Origin: Ryuthela nishihirai
Lineage: Eukaryota > Arthropoda > Arachnida > Araneae > Heptathelidae
Reading direction: 5' to 3'
Length of the DNA stretch: 64,000 bases
Assembly: GCA_038380435.1 (NCBI GenBank)
Contig: JAWZYU010000011.1
Span: 76,133,501 to 76,197,500 of the forward strand
Shown: in pieces, positions 59,535-64,000 of the stretch
Numbering within the stretch: position 1 is the first letter of the stretch
Layout: every line of letters begins with the position of its first letter
The notes under the pieces: model-generated
Databases searched by the model: none
What the model saw: the letters and a program-made list of their open reading frames with translations, nothing else
What the model was told of the DNA's origin: nothing
Program-made: the position numbers and the translations under genes

Positions 59535-59770
59535 TTATAATTTCGCCCTTTCTTTTAAAACTATTGGTTTATAGGTCAATGCAAGATTTTTGTCTATGTG
59601 ATCATTATCATCCACTAAGAGCAATGAATCGGTAACTGTTCCAAAATATGATTTCACATATTGGTTTAGGGTGCCATCTCGATATCTGATTGCATTCATG
59701 GTATCACAGTCTAAAACGTACAACTCTCTATATTTCTTCATCGATATAGGTTTCACACAGATCATGATAC
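59535..59770 (-). pseudogene. Tc1-like transposase fragment
   Basis: On the - strand it reads LYVLDCDTMNAIRYRDGTLN, then SYFGTVTDSLLLVDDNDHID. This is the Tc1 block before and including the second catalytic Asp (family: VNAxRYRDEIL...FLLMDDNARPH). The same block occurs in the Tc1 element at 6970-7060. No inverted repeats are seen around it. Confidence 0.75.
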
Positions 59771-59865
59771 ATCCTCATATGTAGAATTTTCATCAATGAA
59801 AATTTTCAAAAAAATTTCAACTACATTTTACAGACTTTTTCCGTCGGAAGGGTTCCACTCATTGC

Positions 59866-59982
59866 GGTAAATTCATTACACGTCAATTCATCGCAACGTC
59901 AGTTCATCGCAGCGTCAATTCATCGTGACATCAATTCATCGAGCATGAATTCATCACAACTCCAATTCATCGCAGTGTTAGA
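59866..59982. repeat. Minisatellite, unit about 15-16 bp
   Basis: About seven units resembling CGTCAATTCATCGCAA, with variable endings. Confidence 0.85.
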
Positions 59983-60124
59983 CATGTTGATTTATTGAAT
60001 TTCTGCATCTGTAGATTGTTCAAATGAACTCTAGAGACAAAATTTAGATGTTAAAAGGTTAAATATGCGTCAGAAGAATTTGCCTCAGAAATTAATTAAA
60101 ACTTGCATAACAAGTATTGCTTCA

Positions 60125-60410
60125 TACCATTTAATAAAATATGCATTTTAAAAGTTTGCGTAATGATTATTTTAATATTAGGCAATCATTAATGATACAA
60201 ATGAAAATATTTTATTGTTAATCATTCCAGCTTCCGTGCCTCTTTAAATACTGAACGAATATTGTTCGTTTAAATTTCAATATTTTAATTTAAATAAATT
60301 TGAGTATAATCTTTAATTTATCATCAGTACATTTTTCCATTAAATGCATACATATATTAGAAGTTATAGAGTTTCGAAGTTATATTCCCATTGACATAAC
60401 ATGTTAATTC
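60125..60410 (-). repeat. Dispersed repeat R1, inverted copy
   Basis: CCCATTGACATAACATG at about 60387-60403 is the complement of the R1 start at 61495 (TATTATGTCAATGGGAAT). Pairing between 60125-60410 and 61485-61765 continues over most of their length (for example GAATATTGTTCGTT against AACAATATTCGTTC). Confidence 0.75.
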
Positions 60411-60514
60411 CCTATTTTGGTAGGGCAATTGGGGTTGGTATTTTGGGGAGCTATATTGGTATGTTAACCTATTGTTACGTGACGTGCCTAAAACTTTATT
60501 TTATGTAGTGTATC

Positions 60515-60685
60515 TAAGGGACCTGGGTTCGAGTCCCGGATTAGGCATGGATGTGTGGGTCGTTTTTCTGCTGAGGTCCTGCCATCCTCTCAGATCTCCT
60601 ACTGTGTCATATAAACTGACAGCCTCCTGTCAGACCTCTGTGGCAAACAGCTGCTTGAGGGGGTATTTATTTATTTTATTTAGCG
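60515..60685 (+). repeat. SINE-A copy with truncated head
   Basis: Begins inside the tRNA part (AAGGGACCTGGGTTCGAGTCCC, intact box B), then the complete body to GAGGGGGTATTTATTTATTT. Directly afterwards TAGCGGAGTGATAAGTGCTA matches the LTR-like copy at 58528, suggesting insertion into LTR sequence. Confidence 0.85.
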
Positions 60686-60784
60686 GAGTGATAAGTGCTA
60701 AGAATTATAAAGAATTATCGCAATGTTATATTTTATGCCTCACCTTAGTAACAGAGGGTTAGGTCGTTTTACATCTGAGCGACC

Positions 60785-60960
60785 CCTTGGAAAGTTGTTA
60801 GGAGACAGATTGAAGCCTCACATCAAGGCTATCTAGAATGTTCTTTAATATGCACTGGGTATGGTTTCCTGCACACCGAGCCACAGCTTAACGTCACATC
60901 CGACGTTACCGGCCTTTCCAATCTCATTGGTGTCTCCTTTATGACCGAAGCTAGTTTATC
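60785..60960 (-). repeat. SINE-B fragment
   Basis: CAGCTTAACGTCACATCCGACG and CGGCCTTTCCAATCTCATTGG-like sequence are complements of the SINE-B body (GGGCCTGGAAAG...CGGATGGGACGTTAAGC at 45390-45425). Confidence 0.75.
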
Positions 60961-61484
60961 AATACTTATCCAACCTAAAAGAAATTTTTAATTTATCTCT
61001 AAACACAATCAATAATCTTTTAAAACAAATAAATTGCATCCCCTCCAAGGGTAAGGATTGAAAATCATCAATTGAATTTCAAACAATTTACTAAGAACAG
61101 CCCTCGGAAAATTACGGCCAGCAATTTCCCTTTGCCCGGTCCCAGAGATACTGATGACAAATCAATTAATTTTGTAAAGGAGAAAAAGAACGAATATATA
61201 TATATGAAAAGAATATAGGAAAAGGAAGGAAAAGAATAAAGAAATATAGGAAAACAAGTAAAACTTTGAAGAAGCGAATACTCATGAAAATAATTTTAAT
61301 AAAATTATATGGTTTATGCTTTTTTTTTTACTCTGGTTAAATATTCTTTATTAATTATATATTTCTTTTGCGGCCCATTGTTCCATTTCAGTTTCCTATG
61401 CGGCCCTCCATTCCATTTCAGTTTTCGATATGATCCTTCCGTTAAACTATTTGCCCAGGCATGACTTAGACCTACCGAAACAGA
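60961..61484. other. No gene seen
   Basis: AT-rich; a TATATA run near 61195. Two similar short stretches, GCGGCCC--TTCCATTTCAGTTT, repeat at 61370-61420. Confidence 0.4.
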
Positions 61485-61765
61485 ATTCCCATATTATGTC
61501 AATGGGAATATAACTTCGAAGCTCTATAACTTCTAAAATATGGATTTAATGGCAAAATATAACTAATGATAAATTAAAAATCATAATCAAATCTATTTAA
61601 ATCTAGATTTTCAACAATATTCGTTCAATATCTAAAGAGACATGGAAGCTGGAATACTTAACAATAAATTATTTTTATAAATATCATTGATTGCATAATG
61701 ATTGTTTCAATATTAAGGAAACTACTTTAATTTCTAAAATTTGCATAATAATTTTTTTTTAATTT
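61485..61765 (+). repeat. Dispersed repeat R1, direct copy
   Basis: Starts CCCATATTATGTCAATGGGA and includes TATAACTTCTAAAATATGG. Forms an inverted pair with 60125-60410 and directly precedes the LINE. Confidence 0.75.
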
Positions 61766-61784
61766 CTGAGGAGATATTACCCTT

Positions 61785-64000
61785 GTTCTAGGTGACTTCA
61801 AGGCCAAAGTTGGTACTGACTCTGACCTGTGGAGGAGTAATAGGCCCTTTTGGTATTGGTAGCTGCAATTGGCAATGGTCAACGTCTCCTACAGGTAAGT
61901 AAACTCAATGGATTCAGAATAACCAACACTTATTACAAACACCGCGACATACATAAATACACAATGGGCAACGTCTCCTACAGGTAAGTAAACTCAATGG
62001 ATTCAGAATAACTAACAGTTATTACAAACACCGTGACATACATAAGTGCACATGGATTTCACCTGATGGGTTGCATAAGAATATGATTGATAATATATTA
62101 ATTAACAGCAAATGGGCTTCTTCTGTTAGGTATCCAGGTCATATAGGGGAACTGAAATTCGATCTCACCATTATCTTATTAAATGCGTCTTGCAATTTAA
62201 ACTTAAAATGTGGTTAAAGGTTAAAAAAGTTACTTTTAATACTGAAGCTTTGAAAGACCCAGTTATAGCAAAAGCTTATTATGATAGGTTACTTAGTCAT
62301 TATGACAGTCATGGTTTGCTTAATACTGAAGTTGAGGAAGAATGGGGCCATTTTAAACAGGCGTTTTTGGAAACTAACAGTACTCTTTTGGGAAAAAAGG
62401 AGCAGAGGAGACAGAATTATTTCAGTGATAAGGCACTTGAGCTTATTTCAGAAAGAAGGAACTGCAGGAATGTCCTTAATCAGTACCCTACTAGTCCTAA
62501 TAGAAAGCATTACAAAGAACTTAATAAACGTGTAAAGAATCAGTTAGCTACTGATAAGAATCTTTGGCTTGATGGCTTGGCTGACAAAGCTGAGGAAGCA
62601 GTTAGGCAGCACAACAGCAGAGAGCTGTACCAGATAGTTAATGTTTTGTGTTGTAGAAAACGAAGAGTTATACAGGGATTGAAGGACAAACAATTTAAGG
62701 TTATAGAAGGTGAGGATTCTGTCATGGCTAGGTGGGGTCAGCATTTCAGTGATGTTCTAAACAATGTGGTCAGTTCTACCCCCAATGTTTCTAATGATGA
62801 TAGATGCATTACTGGCTTTAATGTTGGCCTATAATATATTCTGAAGTTAGTTTGGCTATTCCTAAACTTAAACTTCATAAATCCCCAGGAGTAGATGAAA
62901 TTACTACGAAAATGCTTAGAGCTGAGAATGTTTCAATAAGCTTAGATGCTGAAATGTGATCGCAGTTCTTGTGATAACTATAGGGGTATCAGCCTACTCT
63001 CTGTTCCAGGTAAAGTTTTTTGCGTGATTGTGCTTAATAGAAATAAGTATCTGGTTCACAGGCAATTGCGTGATGAGCAATGTGGATTCAAAAGTGGTAG
63101 AGGATGTGTAGATCAGATATTTTCCCTTAGGCAGATTCTTAGAAATGTTTAGAGTTTCAGAAACCTTTGGTTGCTGGCTTTGTTGATTTCAAAAAGGCTT
63201 TCGACTCTGTTGATCGTCATAATTTGTGGTTGATTGTGAGATCATATGGTATACCAGACAAGTTAGTTAACATAATGAAAGCTTTCTATGATAACACTGA
63301 GTCGTGTGTGAGAGTTGGTACGGCTTGTAGCAATTGGTTTAGCATTACTTCTGGTGTTCGACAAGGGTGCATTATGTATTCTTTTCTCTTTAGTTTGCTT
63401 ATTGATTATATTATGCGAAATTCATTTCAAGGGAAAGATTTTGGCCTTAAATGGTCTGGAGATACGAAAATTTCTGATTTCGATTATGCTGATAATTTAG
63501 CCCTTTTGGCAAATGATGTTGATGACATGAACTCTTTCTTCGAGCTGTTGATGAGATTGGTAGTAGAGTAGGTTTGGTTATAAGCAGAGAGAAAACTAAA
63601 GTGATGAAAATTGGTCAGGCAGGTTGTGATTCAGTTAATCTGAATGGTTGCAGTCTTGAGCAGGTGTCACAATTTAATTATCTTGGGAGCTATGTAACAG
63701 ATACTGGTGATGTGGGCATGAGATTAACAGACGAATAGGGACTGCTGCCGGGACTTTTAAGAGTCTATGGAGAGTATGGAGAAATAGGCGTATATACGTA
63801 AATACTAAAATTAGACTGTATAGTAGTTTATTTCGTTCTAGGGTTAGTTATGGTAGTGAAACTTGGACACTTTGTAAACAAGATAACAGGAAACTAGATG
63901 CTTTCGATTCTAGATGCTTAAGCAATATCTTGGGCATTAGGTAGTTCAACTTTGTAAGTAATTATGAGGTTAGGTAAAGGAGTTGGCAACCTGCTTTAAG
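61785..64000 (+). pseudogene. LINE endonuclease-reverse transcriptase, truncated at both ends
   Basis: Contains the end of an apurinic-type endonuclease (LGDFKAKVGTDSDLW, about 61787; WISPDGLHKN, about 62050), a long open linker (62190-62834) and the reverse transcriptase. RT blocks: SPGVDEITTKML (about 62885), GFVDFKKAFDSVDR (about 63175), GVRQGCIM (about 63355) and FDYADNLALLA (about 63480), where the second catalytic Asp of YADD is Asn. Downstream LEQVSQFNYLGSYVTDTG fits the family. Stops and shifts occur at about 62834, 62950, 63140 and 63570. It continues past the window end. Clade (RTE- or I-like) not decided. Confidence 0.85.
61873..62050 (+). repeat. 89-bp tandem duplication in the LINE endonuclease
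   Basis: Units 61873-61961 and 61962-62050 share CAACGTCTCCTACAGGTAAG, AACTCAATGGATTCAGAATA and TTATTACAAACACCG with about seven differences. It lies within the endonuclease coding part and would disrupt the protein. Confidence 0.9.

Noticed and set aside
49347..64000. Remaining exons of the RasGRF Cdc25 domain
   Set aside because: Looked for the expected RFKNLR, VPYLGMYLTDL and similar blocks by eye and found none; they probably lie beyond the window.
1..64000. CRISPR arrays, bacterial operons, riboswitches
   Set aside because: The spliced exons and eukaryotic transposons exclude a prokaryotic source; the tandem repeats present lack spacer structure.

Overview
The window is arthropod-like animal DNA, AT-rich, with spliced exons and many transposon remnants. 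A chelicerate such as a spider would fit the DUF4817-type mariner relatives, the Tc1 elements and the very long introns, but I cannot prove the lineage. Apart from a THAP-domain gene that probably belongs to a transposon, the only host gene I can support is a RasGRF-type Ras guanine-nucleotide exchange factor on the + strand. Six exons are visible: 11503-11621, 15408-15523, 21165-21344, 22383-22480, 27985-28069 and 49149-49346. All splice sites are GT/AG, the phases match, and the joined reading frame runs from an Ala/Ser linker through about two thirds of the Cdc25 homology domain. The gene is open at both ends, and its largest visible intron is about 21 kb.

Most of the rest is transposable elements sitting in or beside the introns. 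0-13 kb: a broken LINE ORF1 (- strand), a hAT-like MITE, a complete mariner-like element with 75-bp inverted repeats and a DUF4817-type transposase, a 379-bp tRNA-derived SINE, a Tc1 element, and a mariner (8144-10714) split by a second Tc1 element (9092-10417). 13-31 kb: SINEs, hAT-like MITEs, a perfect-hairpin MITE and pieces of one LINE family. 31-33 kb: a 1.27-kb minisatellite of about 23-bp units and an inverted repeat. 34-37 kb: a mariner-like element carrying two separate insertions, one of them a SINE whose head is a full-length 5S rRNA sequence. 37.5-44.4 kb: a 6.85-kb segment with inverted ends and a two-exon THAP domain, a candidate P-superfamily transposon. 45-49 kb: SINEs, a degenerate 180-bp tandem repeat and perfect hairpins. 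49.8-55.7 kb: a complete but broken Ty3/Gypsy retrotransposon with 4-bp target duplications. 56-64 kb: a Tc1 element, a solo-LTR-like copy, inverted dispersed repeats and a LINE that runs off the window end.

The most interesting point is the SINE population. One SINE body (13356-13553, 33998-34436, about 60515-60685) has a tRNA-like head, while a copy at 35108-35389 has the same body and tail behind a 120-nt 5S rRNA-derived head. Second are the layered insertions, which give a relative age order, and the frequent short perfect hairpins.
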